Positions 35,615 to 47,198 of a stretch of 64,000 nt of DNA are shown piece by piece. The position numbers and the translations under genes are program-made. The stretch is from Certhia americana (taxonomy: Eukaryota; Chordata; Aves; Passeriformes; Certhiidae). The notes under the pieces were generated by a model. That model was not told the origin of the DNA. It saw only the letters and a list, made by a program, of their open reading frames with translations, and searched no databases. The stretch covers positions 63,973,732 through 64,037,731 of the forward strand of contig CM031878.1 in assembly GCA_018697195.1 (NCBI GenBank), given 5' to 3'. How positions within the stretch are numbered: the first letter of the stretch is position 1; every line of letters starts with the position of its first letter.

Positions 35615-37629
35615 GATGGGATTAGAACAAGGGTTTGTCAGATGAGATTTAGTTAAGTTTTTTTTCCGCTTACACTGATACTACTAGTTTGTATAATTGC
35701 TGTAGTCATCAAACATGGATTTAGCACAAATACAAATCTTAATGAAATCTGAGCCTTGACCTCCAATACTTATATTTCTTAAGAAATGTTTCAGTGTGGA
35801 GTGAAAAAATATTTAAGAGGAAAAGCTCTATTATTAACTTGTTAATGAATTTATATTTACTTGAAATATATTTACTTGAAATAAAAATAATTACTTGAAT
35901 TATTTTGCAAATGCAGAATTGTGTCTCAACTTAAAAGGTACAGTGTAGATTACAGATTTTCAGTCATTCCACAATTTATGTGAGCTGACTGAACTCTCAT
36001 TTAAATGAAGGAAATGTATATGAATAAAGTGAAAAATAGTATCATTAATGTGAATCAACTTATTTTATTAACTAATTAATTTATTTGTGAATAAACAAAT
36101 GAATTCTCTTTCCATAAAGAGAGCATAAACATGGTTTATGGAAAGCCTGGACAGTAAGCCATAATCTTTCAAGAAATGATGTTATGCTCTAGACATAGTT
36201 GTAAATCGTGTTTCTTTTTCATTCTAAATTATATTATAAAAGACATGCAGAAGGGTTTGTAGAAAATGTAAATAAAAAACTTTTAAAGGGAAGATCTATG
36301 GACTGATTGCATCTTTCCCAAGATTAGGACATACTCTTCATAGCACAGACATATCATAAGAGCAGCATTAGGATATCAAACTAATCAGCAGATGATAGTC
36401 TAGAGGAATGATACAAAGTGAGAGTTAATCTATACAGTAGAGAGAGAGAAATTGAAAGGAAATAGTGAAGTAAAGAACATTCAATTCAGAAGGAATTCAG
36501 ATGGCAAGAAATAAAAAAACCCACACACAGAGTGAAAACCCCAAGAGCAACAAAACAAGTAAGCAAACAAATAAAATCAGTAAATCCTCCACAAAGACCA
36601 TGATAATTATGGTATCTCAATTATCACCTGAGAAAAACGTAACACAATTCAAAGGAAACAACTTTTTTACTTATTTGTTATCAGTGGATGCAAATCAGAG
36701 AATTCTCTCTCTTCAAGTTAGAACTGTAATGATGTACAGGCAAGAATAAACCAGGGAGAGCTGGGCATTAATAGCAATGTCCACCTTAGTGTCTGGCCAG
36801 CAAACGGAGATGAGAAATAAAACATACTGTAGAAAGTTAACTGCTATATTTACAAAAGTCTGTATCATTGCCACTAGAAAAAAATATATAAGTATTCATA
36901 ATGAGTGTTACTGGTTATCTAGAAAAATTAAAATAAGAAAAATAAACTGGAGGGGGGGAAAGGAAGTTTCTGGAAATCAGATTTCATACAGAATTTTCCA
37001 TGTAAAAGAAGGTTTAAGCAATAAAAAAAGTACATTATTTGCAGTGGCAAAGCTTTTTTTTGTCATCAAAATTCCTCCACACTATCCCAAAACCAAGTAA
37101 AATTTACTATCCTGCAGTATAGATTCAAGGCTTTGTTTACTTCTGTTTTCTCTGTTGGTTTTTTTCTTGTGATATGAGAGAAAAGCAAGTAAGATATCTA
37201 AAGTCTAGCTCTTCCAATCCTGAGTTAGTGTCAGATTTCCATCATGAAAACACACCTGTTTTCTGAGACTGGAACAAAGTGTGGAGCAAGTTTATCTTTT
37301 CAAATAAGATTCTGAAAGATTTTTCTTTTCTGTCTTTCTGACTGGTGTGGAAATACTAATTTCAGTATCTGATACACTTCATGAATCAGAATTGTTGACA
37401 CCAGTCAGTCAAATAATTTAAAAGGTTTGATGTCAAATCAGAATTTATGCAAAAAATGACATAATATCAACAACCGGGAGCACTAAGCTGCAACCCACAC
37501 AGTGAGAAGCAAAAATGTGTGGATGTGTTAGGGAAACTAATGGCTCTGTTAAGACCACATTTGCTATTGGTGTTAAGAAAGTTGAAATTATTTATAAATG
37601 AATACCATTGCTCCTTACTCCGTTTAGGT
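35615..37629. other. AT-rich spacer, nothing recognised
   Basis: Small imperfect repeats of ATTTACTTGAAATA occur at about 35853-35900. No gene, RNA or mobile element is recognised. Confidence 0.55.
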
Positions 37630-38831
37630 TGCTGTACTAATTTTTCCTGGAGCATAGTTAAATTTCTTCATAGTGTCTTGTATGGTGCTATTATTTATAT
37701 TTGTAATGAGAACGGTGGTGTTAACACACCAATGGTTTAGATGCTGCTCAACAGTGCTTACACACTGCTTTCCTGCTTCTCAAGAAAAGACTTTTCTGCT
37801 TCTCAGGCTGCCCAGCCAGCAATATGGCTGGGACAGGGAACAACTGGAACAAATGACCCCCGCTGTGCAAAGACATATACCATTTGGCATCACACTCGAT
37901 GGCAAAAGCAGTGGTAATGAGTGAGAAATGTGGAAGTTGAGTTACCTTGCTTGTCTTAGAGAAAGTAGGAATTATATGAGGAAGATTAAGACTCACCTGG
38001 AATTAAATCTTATCAAGGATGTCAAGGACAGCAAAGAAGGGCTGCTTCAAATACATCAATAACAAGAGGTAAACAAAGGATAACATGGGACTATTACCAA
38101 ATGGAGGGGGGACCCTGGTAACAGAGGAAACAAAGAAGGCAGAGTTACTGAATGATTTCTTTGTTTTTCTTGTTCACTGACAAGACTAGCACTCAGAAAT
38201 CTCTGACCCAGCAGAACAGGAGAAAGAAATGGTAGAAGGAAGACTTTTCCTTGGTCTGGAAGGATTGGGTTAGAGAAAACCTGGGAAAGCATTATATCCA
38301 CAAGTGCATAGGCCCTAATTCTCAGCATCCACAAGTGCTCAGCATCCATGTACTCACCATGATGAAGGCACTCATGACCACCTCTGAAAGGTTGTGGCCA
38401 CTGGGAGAGTTCCTGAAGACTGCAAGAAAGCAAGTATCATTCCTATCTTCAAAAAGGACAAGGAAGACCCAGGGAAAAACTGGCTGGCCAGCCTCACCTC
38501 AATCCATGGAAAGGTGATAGAGTGCCTCATTCTGGAGGCCATCTCATCCATAGGGATGATAAGCAGGTGATCAGGAGTGGTCAGCACAGATTCATGCAGG
38601 TAAATCATGTTCAGCCAACCTCATGATTGTCTTCTACAACAAGATAACCACCTGGATGCGTGAAGGCAGGGCAGTGGATATTGTCTACCTCATCTTTAGC
38701 AAAGCTTTTGACACTGTCTCTCACAACCTCCTCACAGGCAAAATCAGGAACTGTAGAGTAGATAAGTGAACAGGGAGGTGAATTAGGAACTGGCTGAATG
38801 ACAGATCCCAGAAGACTCTAGTACCTGGCAC

Positions 38832-39535
38832 TGACACAGCCCACCAGAGTCCAGGCTAGCTCTGGTGTATTCCGACACCATGCCAGGAGTGGGGAATCAC
38901 CTCCGTGGGGGCTAGGGCCAGTGATGGAACCTGAAGAGCTGGAGGCTCTCTGGTGGTCAAGGCGCAAAGCCACAGCCGGTTTCAGGTGAAGGAGAAAAGA
39001 GGGGCCACTCCCGGGTGAGGTTCTGACAGGTTTATTGCAGGGAAACAAAGCCAAAGGGGACACCACCAGGAGAGACCCTGAGCACTGCTGTGCACGGGGT
39101 TAAATACAAGGTAGCACAGAGGGGCGAATACAAATGATCTTCCAATGAGGGGATTTCAGGGGAGGAGTGAAAGGGTTACATCAGGGTCCCTGGGCCAGCT
39201 GGGCTGAGGGGGAGGAGAAGGGAGATCACATGCCCCAATGGGGCATCGAGTTGAGAGTGACACCCCAGAACGCCCTGGGGGTGGTACACACATGGGATTG
39301 GATGAGGGAAGGACTGACAGGGAAGGTGCTGGAACAAGGGGCAGGGCTAGGATGATGGATAGGGAAGGTACTGGAATAAAAGGCAGGGAAATTCCATATA
39401 GGGCAAGGACAGGGGAGGATACAAAGTAGGGGCAGACCAGCTTGGGAGAAAAACACGGGGGTACATAGAACAAACCATTTACAATACAAATTTTAACATG
39501 AAACAGTGAGTTAAAAATAAATACTGGCTGCAACA
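38832..39535 (-). mobile_element. Solo ERV LTR with 6-bp target duplication (inner layer)
   Basis: The 704-bp element starts TGACACAGCCCACC and ends CTGGCTGCAACA on +. The perfect 6-bp duplication TGGCAC flanks it (38826-38831 and 39536-39541), and removing the element plus one copy restores a continuous CR1. The minus strand has ordered LTR signals: TATA-like TTGTATTTAA at 39100-39109 and AATAAA at 39031-39036, about 70 bases apart, giving a short R region. A 6-bp duplication fits beta- or alpharetrovirus-like (ERVK-type) integrases rather than ERVL. It is more GC-rich than its host sequence. Frames within (38818-39536) are not genes. No internal retroviral part remains. Confidence 0.93.
39031..39109 (-). 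promoter_or_regulatory. LTR core promoter and polyadenylation signal
   Basis: On the minus strand TTGTATTTAA (39100-39109) is followed about 65 bases downstream by AATAAA (39031-39036) and then by a CT/GT-containing U5-like segment. This spacing is that of a retroviral TATA box, a short R and the poly(A) signal. It is the most intact LTR regulatory core in the window. Activity is not implied. Confidence 0.65.
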
Positions 39536-40553
39536 TGGCACAGGTCTAATTGTGCCTGTCAATGGTGATATTCCCCAAGGGCCAACACTGGCCAGTTACT
39601 GTTTAACCTGTTAATCAATAACTTGGATGAAGGGGTAGATTGTACATCAAAGCCTGTTGCTGATGACACAAAGCTGGGAGGAGTGGCTGGTAACCCCTGA
39701 GAGCTGTGCAGCCCTTCAGATGGACCTCAGCAGGTTGGACAGATGGGCAGAGAAGAGCTAGCTAAATTTTAACAGAGGCAAGTGCAGACTCCTGCACTGG
39801 TGGAAGGGCAATCCAGGCACCAGGACAGACTGAGGATTGATCTGCTGGAAAGCAGATCTCCAGAGAAGGACTTGGGAGTCCTGGTGGACAACAAGGTATC
39901 CATGAGCCAGTAGTGCCCTGGGGGGCAAGAAGATTAAAGAGCTGGGGTTGCTCAGTCTCAAGAAGAGAGTACTGAGACTGGACCTCATCAATGTACATGA
40001 TTATCTGAAGAGGGGAATGTTTCCACCACCATCATTGCAGTGGTGCCCAGCAATAAAACGAGAGGCAATGAACAGAAACTGATGCACAGGAAGTTCCACC
40101 AGAAAAGGAAGAACTTTACTGTGTGGGTGCCTGAGCACAAGACCAGATTGCCCAGAGAGGGTATAGAGTATATTGGAGGGTATAACTCATTGCAGTTATT
40201 CCAGAACCTAAACACAATCCTGTGTCATGTGATCAGGGGTGACCCTCCTTAAGCAGGGAGGCTGGACCAGATGACCCCATTGTGTTTTTTTCCAAATTTA
40301 CACATTCTGTGGCTCCCTGATTTTGTCATGGACCCCTGCTTTACTGGACATGGCTTAACTCCTGTTGATCAGAGTGAACAAATTCCTGGTTTTGTTTAAA
40401 TGCACACAGAGATTTTGGATTACTTATTAAATTGTCTTTATTTTAACCTACACATTTTCTCACACTCTTCTGGCCCTCCCTCCAGTTCCTCTAGAGGAAA
40501 GTGAGCAATCTGCTTTGTGGGGCTTAGCTGCCTACCAGTGTTAAACCACAATA

Positions 40554-41263
40554 CTTGGTGTTCCATCCTCATCTGATTAATTGATTTTTACTCTCTTTAA
40601 GTCTCTGGAAAATCTTTCTGTGCCATGAAACTGGTGCTGAATGAAGAGGCAGCCAGTTTTAGCCTAGAGGGTAGATTGAATTGAGTCCACTGAAATCAGA
40701 AAAGGGTTCTGACATTGATTTTGAGGGGGGAGCTGGAGTGTCACTCTTTTTAACAAACAGCTAATCACTGGCTTTTCCTTCTAATGACTGAGTTGAACAG
40801 CGAAACAAAAATCTTTTTTCTGGAATGCTATTTTCTTTGCAGTAAATTCTTCTTTTTTTTAAGGAAACTATAATCAGGACTTGTACATTCTGGTGCCAAG
40901 CTGTAAAAAGTATCTTTCTAAAGAGTCGATTTGCCACACAAAAGTGGTTTCCTTCTGGTTTATGCTGTTTCCTTTTCTTTCTCCTTTTCAGTGTAACCAT
41001 GCAGAGTACTCATTCCCGAAAGATTTAAATTATAAAATGCCGCTAGATATTATTTTCATTATTAAATGAAATATTATATTTTCATTATTAAATGAAATAA
41101 CAATATATTTGCCATGTATAAAACAATTATTTTAAAATATTTTTTCTGAATTCTTTTTGAGAGTTCAGGACAGATGATGTAAGAACTCAGATTAAAAAGG
41201 CACTCAGAATTTAAGATATCTAAGTATGACTCAGAGCTTAAGGTTTCTTCCTTTATCATTCCT
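40554..41263. other. Spacer with a short direct duplication
   Basis: No gene is recognised. A two-copy 22-bp repeat lies at 41052-41099 (separate entry). Confidence 0.55.
41052..41099. repeat. Two-copy direct duplication, 22-bp unit, period 26
   Basis: Positions 41052-41073 and 41078-41099 are identical (ATTTTCATTATTAAATGAAATA is the unit's span from ATTTTC to GAAATA), separated by TTAT. It resembles the duplications at 1056 and 7378 in having a perfect unit and a spacer of only a few bases. Confidence 0.92.
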
Positions 41264-41830
41264 TGTCGTGGTCCCATCACAAGCCTAGATAGCAGTGGGG
41301 TAAGAGGTAGCAGTGCCACGATCCCCCAAAAGCGTCTCCTTAAAGAAGCTGCTGGGTTGCACTGGCACACACTCACAACTCACACTCACCAGCACTCACA
41401 TGGACAGCTGGCAACGTGACCAGCAGCAAAGGAGTGGGAAGGGTCTTTGCTTGGAGTTCCAAGGCGGTTTATTAAATCCAACACTTGAAAGAGTCCAGGG
41501 GCAAAGACAGAAACTGATGGAGGTTCCAGGAGGGACAGCAAATGAGGAAACGGGGGACGGGACACTGCGGCAAAATGGGGCCAATGGAAAAGCAGGGAAG
41601 GGAGAACATTCTAGGAAAAATACATAAAAGGAATAAAGGGGTGGGGAGGCCAACTGGCCTACTGGGGAGGTGGAACCAGTGTACATTGGAATGTACATTA
41701 AGATATGAAAGATATCCTGCCTTCTCACCCTAACCAGGGGAGGTTCTCCTTGCCTAGGGCCCATCCCTCCAAGGGACCACCCTGAGCCGTGTTCCCTTGG
41801 GCCAACTGGCCTCCACAATTTAACTCCACA
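41264..41830 (-). mobile_element. Probable solo ERV LTR (minus)
   Basis: It runs from TGTCGTGGTCCCATC to GGCCTCCACAATTTAACTCCACA on + (about 567 bp), with TG...CA ends. On the minus strand AATAAA is at 41468-41473, in the context GGATTTAATAAACCGCC, and a TATA-like TTTTATGTA at about 41621-41629. GC content is well above its flanks. I cannot define a target duplication: ATTCCT precedes the left end (41258-41263) and recurs at 41836-41841, five bases past the right end, so the right terminus may be a few bases off. The family differs from the others in the window. Confidence 0.75.
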
Positions 41831-44800
41831 GTTAAATTCCTTAATTTAACTCAGAAACCAAATAAATTTTGGCTCTATTTTTTTATTTAAGATATATTTG
41901 AACTGTAGCTTACTTTTGTGCTTTTATGTCACAGAGCACTGCATATTTAGTTAAAAAAAAGTGTTTGCACAAGCTTTGTAATTTTTCTAGAAACCAATTC
42001 TCATGTACCAGTCATGATGTAAACCTATGAAAAACTCCACTAAAAATCATTACATTACTTATCCACTTAAAGTGAAATTTTGTTTCTTCATGAATTAGAA
42101 AATTAATCTTCAGTGTTAATAGTTAATGTTATGTAAATATATGCAAGAAGGTCACAATAGTGTATGTGGTTGCACATTATGATAAAATCCAATTTCTTTG
42201 CCCACAAAATGTTTTCTGTTTCTTGCTTTGCTTTTCTTTGATAGCTATTATACAGCAATGAGTCTCACCCATCATGCTATTATTATATGTTAATTGCAAT
42301 CAAGCTTTTTGGAGCTGTGTGGAAATGACAGTGTATTTGCATTAAAAAAAGATTTTGTGATAAATTGCTCTTGAATATTGTACATTGTCATATGACACAT
42401 CCTCCACTACCTGTTAAAAGGGCAATGTGAACATTATTGAAAAAAGAACTAAACAGCATAACAACAATGTAAAATAGCTTGGAAGGTATTTTTAATCACA
42501 CTTTTAAAATTGAATCAATAGTATGGAAATAAGCAGATGATCAAGAAGTAAAAGTAACACAACAGGGGTTTTTTTTTTCTGTTAATATATTTAACATTGT
42601 CTACTCTGTGACCCCTGCCTGATGTGATTCATTAAGAAATCCATTTGTAATTTCAGTCTGTTACTTTTAGAAATCTGTTATTAACAAGAAGATTGGCAAG
42701 AGTCCATTAAAGTGATATTTCAGAAACTGGAGAGAAATAACTTGCATGAAAACTGTTCTAAGATAAAGCGATCAGAGTCATGGTAGTGAGCCAATTTCCA
42801 GTTTAACAGGGAAAGGAAAATATGTTTATCTTAAAGGTTGGTTGTTAGCTGTCAAATTCTTTCTGTCTAAAATTCATTTTAAATACTAAGCATTCCAAAA
42901 TGTCATTTGCTTTAGCCCACGAGGAGCTGTGAAAGAACAATAATATCAGCTTTCACAATCACAGCTGGGGACACTACATCTAACTAATTTTTATGCTTTC
43001 AAATGTACATGTCAGTAAACATGAAGTGAAAGTTATTAGAAGCAATATTTTATTTTCAGTAGTGACCATCACAACTGGAAAAGTGGAGGGCAGTGAGTGG
43101 TGGTTTCTGAAATTAACCCATCAGAATCACTGCAGAAATTAATTCTTTCCTTTCCTTTCCTTTCCTTTCCTTTCCTTTCCTTTCCACTTTCTGTTTTTTT
43201 CCTGTCATTTCTGCTTGGTTACTGCCAAGAACATGTCTGTTTCTTAATCAGGTGGGGTAGAAGAGGTGTTTCTTTTCTCTCCAAATCCCTTGACATTTTC
43301 TAGATTCCCTGATTGATCTAACTTATAGTAAAAGTAACAAAGTAATTTGCCTCAGCTAGTTGGACAATCTAATTTATCAAGAAAATAAACCTAATTTCTT
43401 CTCAAAGCAGAGACCATAAGCAAAATCCTTGTCAGTTCTCAAGATCTGACAGCAAGGCTCTTTTAATCAGGACAATACTCTCAGATTAATGTGGGGAGGG
43501 AAAAAGGAGTTTTGTGCCTGTCATATTTGCAGAAGGACCAAGAAATCATAAGCCTTAAATAAGGACTGTGAATGCACAGCTGTTATTATGCAAAGGCAGC
43601 TAATTTAAAACCTACATTTTAAAACTTTTTTTTCAGTTGTGGTTGAGCTTTGGGTTTTGTCTGATTTAGATGGACATCGTTATTCTAAAACAGCTATTTT
43701 TAATCCCATTTTCTATCTCCAAGAGCTATCACAGGAAAAAACTATTCAATACATGTGATTTGAATCAAATCAGGATTGGATCTGTTTACTGATGTATTAA
43801 TGACGTTCAATTAAGTGGCAATGACTGAACTATGCATTCAGGATCAATAGCAATCATACAACAGACATACTACAACACTAGACTGTAACAAACCATCTAA
43901 AAATTTCTGCACACTTTTTGAAACTAATCCTCAAATGATCCAATCACACATGGTTATTCACACACACAATTGATCATGTGGGCTTCCTTCCCTACCAATT
44001 TCACCTCGTCCCACCAAAATTAATGCACCCATTCCTGGAAACATTACAGCATGTGCAGCTACAGGTATTTTCACACCAACATTATCCTCTGTTGCAACGA
44101 TTTTCCCCATCCTTTCATACACCTTTGCAAGCTAAATTTCATGTGTAAATCCTCACTTTTTACCTGACTGATGGCCTTCCTACTCTCTACTATGCTCTTT
44201 TCAGGAAAAATCTGTCAGACAATTTTGATCTTTTCATCAGGCTTGTTTTGTCTGCTTGCAGTCTTAGTGCCAGATATGCACTAAATGAAAATACCGAAAA
44301 CAGTGACTAAACCATACAAAAATTTTAAAGCATTAAATTAAAAAAAAAAAAATTATTTATTTTTTATTTTGAAAGGACATTATTAGTTTTTGAACTAGTT
44401 AGCATGAGAATTAATACTGTTTTTTTCCTTTTTTACAATGTCTTTACATGATTTAGACTGTAAAGTTGATTTTAGACATGAATTTGAAAGGTCTTATTTA
44501 AATTTATGTTTTTATAGAGACAGAAAATTTGTCTTTGGGAAAATGATGGGCTTTTATGAATATCAGGTAATGACAAAGAAGCAGAATGACTTTATGCCTG
44601 GCCCATTTTAGCAGCATGGTTGCATTAAATTGCACAGGGGATGGAATTTGATATGCATGATTTTAGCAATAATAAGTATCATTACTGTTTAATGTAGACA
44701 TTTGAATTGTAAATCAAAGAAATAAATAGAATTGTTATATATAATGTACCAACGTTCTACAGCAACAAATAGTAGCCTTTGTTTTCATTGTTTGCACCTT

Positions 44801-46431
44801 ATCAGTACAAACATATGTCCTAAATCTGAACATTTAAAAGAAAAAAAAAAACAAAGAAAATATTGTTTATTTAAATATTGTTTTTTAAAGACACACCTAT
44901 AAAATATGCATTTATTTATAATACAATTTTTAACAGAAATCTGTGTGCATGAAAAAGGTCATATTTAGAAATATGTTCTATATTAAAAAAAACCCCACAT
45001 CATTCATAAATAAAAATTTTGTCCTAGTAAATTGACAGAAATGAGACAGTGTGTGTTTGCAAGAAAGTATGCAAGGCCTATCAACACAGTGGAAATATCA
45101 TTGTGATATATGGTGGACTAAACTGTAGCTGAAGTTTTTTAAAATAAAACTATGTATTTTCAGGCCCTTTTTCTGACTCTAGTGAGAGACTTCACAAAGC
45201 AGTAGTTTTTATAGTTTCATATAGAAATCTTTTTGTTGTTATTGTTCTTAAATCTCCCTTTTTATGCTAATATTTTTGGTAAAAAACTATTTTTATATAC
45301 AATAAATAACAAATTAAAATTGAATTGTCTTTCATGTGTTGCTGAAATTGAATTTGAAGCATATATTTGAATGGAGTCCAAAATCAAAAATTGAGAAATT
45401 CAAAAGTCAGTTTCCCCTTTATTCTTACTTCATCAGACCACTTCTACTGGGCCAAATATGAAGTTCTTCCACATGTGTTGTCAGTCTTTCATCTTACTTC
45501 CTTTTCTCACAGGCATCTTTCTTCAAAGATCAATATTTTTCATTTTCTTCTGATTTCTAAATGTCTTTTTGCCTTGCCCACGTGTAGAAGCTGAGTCAAC
45601 AATATATTTTCTGACTACCTCAGGTAGACTGTCTGCTTCTACATGTAGGAATTTCCTAGTTTAATATATTTTATTGTCAGAAAAGTTCATTCTAGACCAA
45701 GCACAGAGTAGGAAGATGAAAAAGTAAAGTTGAAACAGTTTTAAATTCCAGTTTAATTAATTCAGATTTAGTAGGTCCATTACAATATGTTGTCTGTCCT
45801 CATTTTTAAATTTATTTTCACTTTCTGGCATTGTTTCTTTTTTCTGTCAAGGACTAAAATAAAAAGATTATTTGAGGGCTTGTTCATCAAAATCTAATTT
45901 ATCAAGAGGTGCAGACAAATCACTTTCTTCCTTACCAACATAAAAATTCATCTAGACAAATAATCCAAATGCTGCTAAGAAAACAAAACAAAATTTCTGC
46001 ATATAAACTCAGAAATGGGGGGGAAATACCTGAACATGGTATTAGAAAGTACCAGTTCCTAATCCTGAACATTATGACAACAATGCTTACAATTTACCAG
46101 AATATTCCAATTTTACTTGTTCATGTTTATCATTCAGACACAAGAATTTACTCCAGCAGATGACAGTCCCTCTTCCATAAAGTCCCTTTTCAAATAAGAA
46201 AAATCCTTCAAACTTCAATTAATCACAACCCTTATTCATCTATACACTTTTCACATACTAGAGGCTTTATAGTTTAACCCAGACAAGGGGACTGGGGTAG
46301 GAAAATTTTGTGTTTAATTAAAATCTAACTGCTTAAACAGAGCTTCTGGGAAATGGCTGTCAAAAAACTACCCCCAGCCTTTATCAGGCACAGGAAAGAC
46401 AGGTACTGTTGCTACTACTTCCATTGCTGAC
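41831..46431. other. 4.6-kb tract free of recognisable repeats
   Basis: The sequence is AT-rich apart from a (TTTCC)8 microsatellite at 43146-43185 and short A-runs at about 44340 and 44840. No exon is recognised. Segments such as 42230-42420 and 44570-44720 have motif-dense, low-repeat sequence (octamer ATTTGCAT at 42335-42342, TTAATTGCAATCA at about 42290) that could be conserved regulatory DNA. This is only an impression. Confidence 0.5.
43146..43185. repeat. (TTTCC)8 microsatellite
   Basis: There are eight perfect TTTCC units. The complementary pentamer GGAAA is the basic unit of the polypurine repeat at the left end of the window, but in the opposite strand sense. The Phe/Leu/Ser-rich frame over 43097-43303 derives from it. 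Confidence 0.97.
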
Positions 46432-47198
46432 TGTCATGGTTTAGTCCGGATTGGAAAATTTCTCTTGTGAGGCCATAGAGAATGGACTGAATACCCTGTA
46501 ACATGTAGAATGTTTTTAGGGGGATGCAAGGTCCTAGTCATGGTTGTAAGTTATTTGTGATCTACTGGAGAAATTGAACAGAGGAAGACTGAGAAAGTGA
46601 GAGATGATGCCCTCTGCCCATTGAGAGAAGATGACCTGTTTCTTGAGATGAAGAGAACTCCTGTTTTATACTAGAAGAAGCATCCTTAAACTGTACCCTT
46701 ATAAACTGATATAGCCCATGAGTGGCTGTGAAGATTGTGTCATGGGAAGGGACTTCACAATGGCAAATTTTCTTTCCACCTGGGCAAGTCACTCGTGAAG
46801 TGTGAGAGCAAGAGAACTGGTATATTGTAGAAAATCTCCATGGTATTCAAGAGTTACTTCTTCTTCTTTGGTGAATTGAGAAGTGATTATTTTAAGGATG
46901 ATAACTGACTGAGAATCCCAAGTTTTTTCTTTTTTATATTGGAGTAAGAAAGTGAATAGTTGGAGGGGGAAGGAGAAGGGTTTTGAAGGTTTCATTCTGA
47001 TTCTTTTTCTTTCTTTTTTATTTTAGTGTAAGTTAATAAAGTTTTATTCTTTTTAAGTTTAAGCCTGCTTTGCTCTTGATTGAGAAATTTTAAATTGGAA
47101 AACCAAAACTACAACACAAAATTGGTGTTTCTGCCCAGTTTTGAATTGAAACCACAACTTTGGTTCATTGGCCGGGAAATTGAGTTAAACTCATGACA
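46432..47198 (+). mobile_element. Family X ERV LTR, copy B (plus, internally deleted)
   Basis: It starts TGTCATGGTTTAGTCC and ends GTTAAACTCATGACA, flanked by the perfect 5-bp repeat CTGAC (46427-46431 and 47199-47203). From about 46456 on it is the reverse complement of copies A and C, with AATAAA at 47035-47040. Compared with A it lacks about 670 bp of the 5' part: the sequence jumps from CCGGATTGGA to TTCTCTTGTGAGG. At its 3' end it carries 39 bases beyond the point where A and C stop (GAAACCACAACT), including TGGTTCATTGGCCGGGAA (47161-47178). Either A and C belong to a subfamily lacking this segment, or B retains a piece of post-LTR sequence. Flank matches favour the first. Confidence 0.85.

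Larger units (their letters stand above)
38430..39920 (+). pseudogene. CR1 reverse transcriptase, split and mutated
   Basis: Before the inserted LTR the + strand encodes IIPIFKKDKEDPGK and LASLTSIHGKVIE (38436-38530), and DIVYLIFSKAFDTVSHNLL (38676-38735), which is motif A with the catalytic Asp of LDFSKAFD replaced by Ile. After the LTR come LFNLLINNLDEG and, at 39655-39669, VADDTKLGG, so motif C keeps both Asp residues. Then follow LDRWAEKS-like and EKDLGVLVDNK. Stops and frameshifts separate the blocks. The protein was the CR1 polymerase. Confidence 0.87.
37935..40325 (+). mobile_element. CR1 LINE inserted in an LTR, itself interrupted (middle layer)
   Basis: Plus-strand CR1 begins within the linker before the RT (AGGAAGATTAAGACTCACC..., then KDSKEGLLQIHQ-like coding). 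It passes through RT motifs, is broken at 38832-39535 by another LTR, and resumes with the IFPKGQHWPVTV-like block, ADDTKLGG, the LGVLVDNK block and a decayed 3' end (ACATTCTGTGGCTCC at about 40304-40318). Without the inserted LTR it is about 1.68 kb, 5'-truncated. The exact 5' junction with the outer LTR is uncertain by about 30 bp. Confidence 0.88.
37630..40553 (+). mobile_element. ERVL-type LTR split by a CR1 insertion (outer layer)
   Basis: The left part (37630 to about 37930) starts TGCTGTACTAATTTTTCC and carries AGTTAAATTTCTTCATAG, GTATGGTGCT, GTTAACACACC, GCTCAACAGTGCTTACAC and CATTTGGCATCACACTC. These are the first 300 bases of the LTR family seen at 35016. The right part (about 40330-40553) resumes with CCTGCTTTACTGGACATGGC, TTATTAAATTGTCTTTAT and ends GTTAAACCACAATA, the counterpart of GTTAAACCACGACA. 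Together they make one LTR of about 525 bp, lacking roughly 75 bp just after the TATA position. The CR1 at 37935-40325 occupies the break. Target duplication of the LTR is not clear. Confidence 0.8.

Noticed and set aside
38056..38608. Minus-strand frames of 125 and 78 codons
   Set aside because: They are antisense to the plus-strand CR1 reverse-transcriptase region, whose conserved motifs fix the coding strand.
41258..41841. ATTCCT at 41258-41263 and 41836-41841 as a target duplication of the LTR at 41264
   Set aside because: The right copy lies five bases past the best CA terminus, so the match may be chance. It is kept only as a note.
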